DNA from: Bacteroidota bacterium
GTDB lineage: Bacteria > Bacteroidota > Bacteroidia > Chitinophagales > Chitinophagaceae
Direction: 5' to 3'
Assembly (NCBI GenBank): GCA_003175935.1
Contig: PSRI01000012.1
Location: 1-61,810 of the forward strand
DNA length: 61,810 nt
Shown here: in pieces, positions 61,788-61,810 of the stretch
How positions within the stretch are numbered: position 1 is the stretch's first letter
Layout of the letters: every line of letters begins with the position of its first letter
The notes under the pieces: generated by a model
Databases searched by the model: none
Seen by the model: the letters and a program-made list of their open reading frames with translations, nothing else
What the model was told of the DNA's origin: nothing
Program-made: the position numbers and the translations under genes

Positions 61788-61810
61788 ATGTCTGACATTG
61801 CAACAAGAGT
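61788..61810 (+). CDS. acpP: acyl carrier protein, 5' end only
   Basis: Seven codons before the window ends: MSDIATR, then GT (Val). This is the usual N terminus of Bacteroidota acyl carrier protein (MSDIA-x-R-V). The consensus promoter just upstream fits a highly expressed gene. The rest is outside the window, so the call rests on few residues. Confidence 0.65.

Overview
The window reads as chromosomal DNA of an aerobic, free-living member of the Bacteroidota, most likely Chitinophagales/Chitinophagaceae. The grounds are Bacteroidota-type promoters (TTG-N18-20-TAnnTTTG) before several genes, a long eukaryote-like IleS, a bacterial geranylgeranylglyceryl-phosphate synthase, an N-acylornithine carbamoyltransferase arginine pathway, a free-standing N-terminal transketolase subunit, a propeller-type sensor kinase, and many PorT/DUF3078/DUF2490-like outer-membrane proteins. 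Genus is inference. No tRNA, rRNA, CRISPR array, insertion sequence or prophage was seen.

Layout. 55-2034: gyrB (minus). 2319-12373: a complete glutamate-to-protohaem cluster, preceded by an AraC-type regulator with a cysteine cluster: hemA-C-D-E-F-B-L, an intrinsic terminator, then hemH-hemJ. 12607-16789: an exported redox operon (porin, Rieske lipoprotein, imelysin lipoprotein, di-haem oxidoreductase). 17312-21752: ileS and a DksA/TraR-like gene with a repeat-bearing basic tail. 21796-32280: housekeeping and envelope genes (YdcZ transporter, MsbA-like ABC exporter, rbfA, LolE-like permease, transketolase N-subunit, WecA-like transferase, frr, EamA transporter, mscL, DUF3078 protein, scpA). 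32298-34937: small exported proteins, including an L,D-transpeptidase gene broken by one in-frame TGA. 35416-43381: a LuxR-type two-component pair with a relic of a second response regulator, dxs, and a LytS/LytTR pair. 43535-44824: an M28 peptidase.

44859-53894 (minus) is a full arginine operon: leader peptide, GNAT, argG, cupin, argC, argD, argF', argB, argE, argH. All steps from N-acylglutamate to arginine are present. The only missing step is formation of N-acylglutamate, for which the leading GNAT is the natural candidate. Upstream lies an unannotated 41-codon ORF with seven Arg codons, five of them in its last ten residues, surrounded by hairpins. It looks like a ribosome-sensing attenuator and is the most interesting item here.

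54020-61810: GGGP synthase, a DUF2490 protein, B12-dependent ribonucleotide reductase nrdJ, a structured intergenic region that may hold a small RNA, a 38-residue lipoprotein, a YcxB-like membrane protein, a GNAT and the first codons of acpP. Dispersed GTAC-rich repeats and REP-like palindromes sit in several intergenic gaps.
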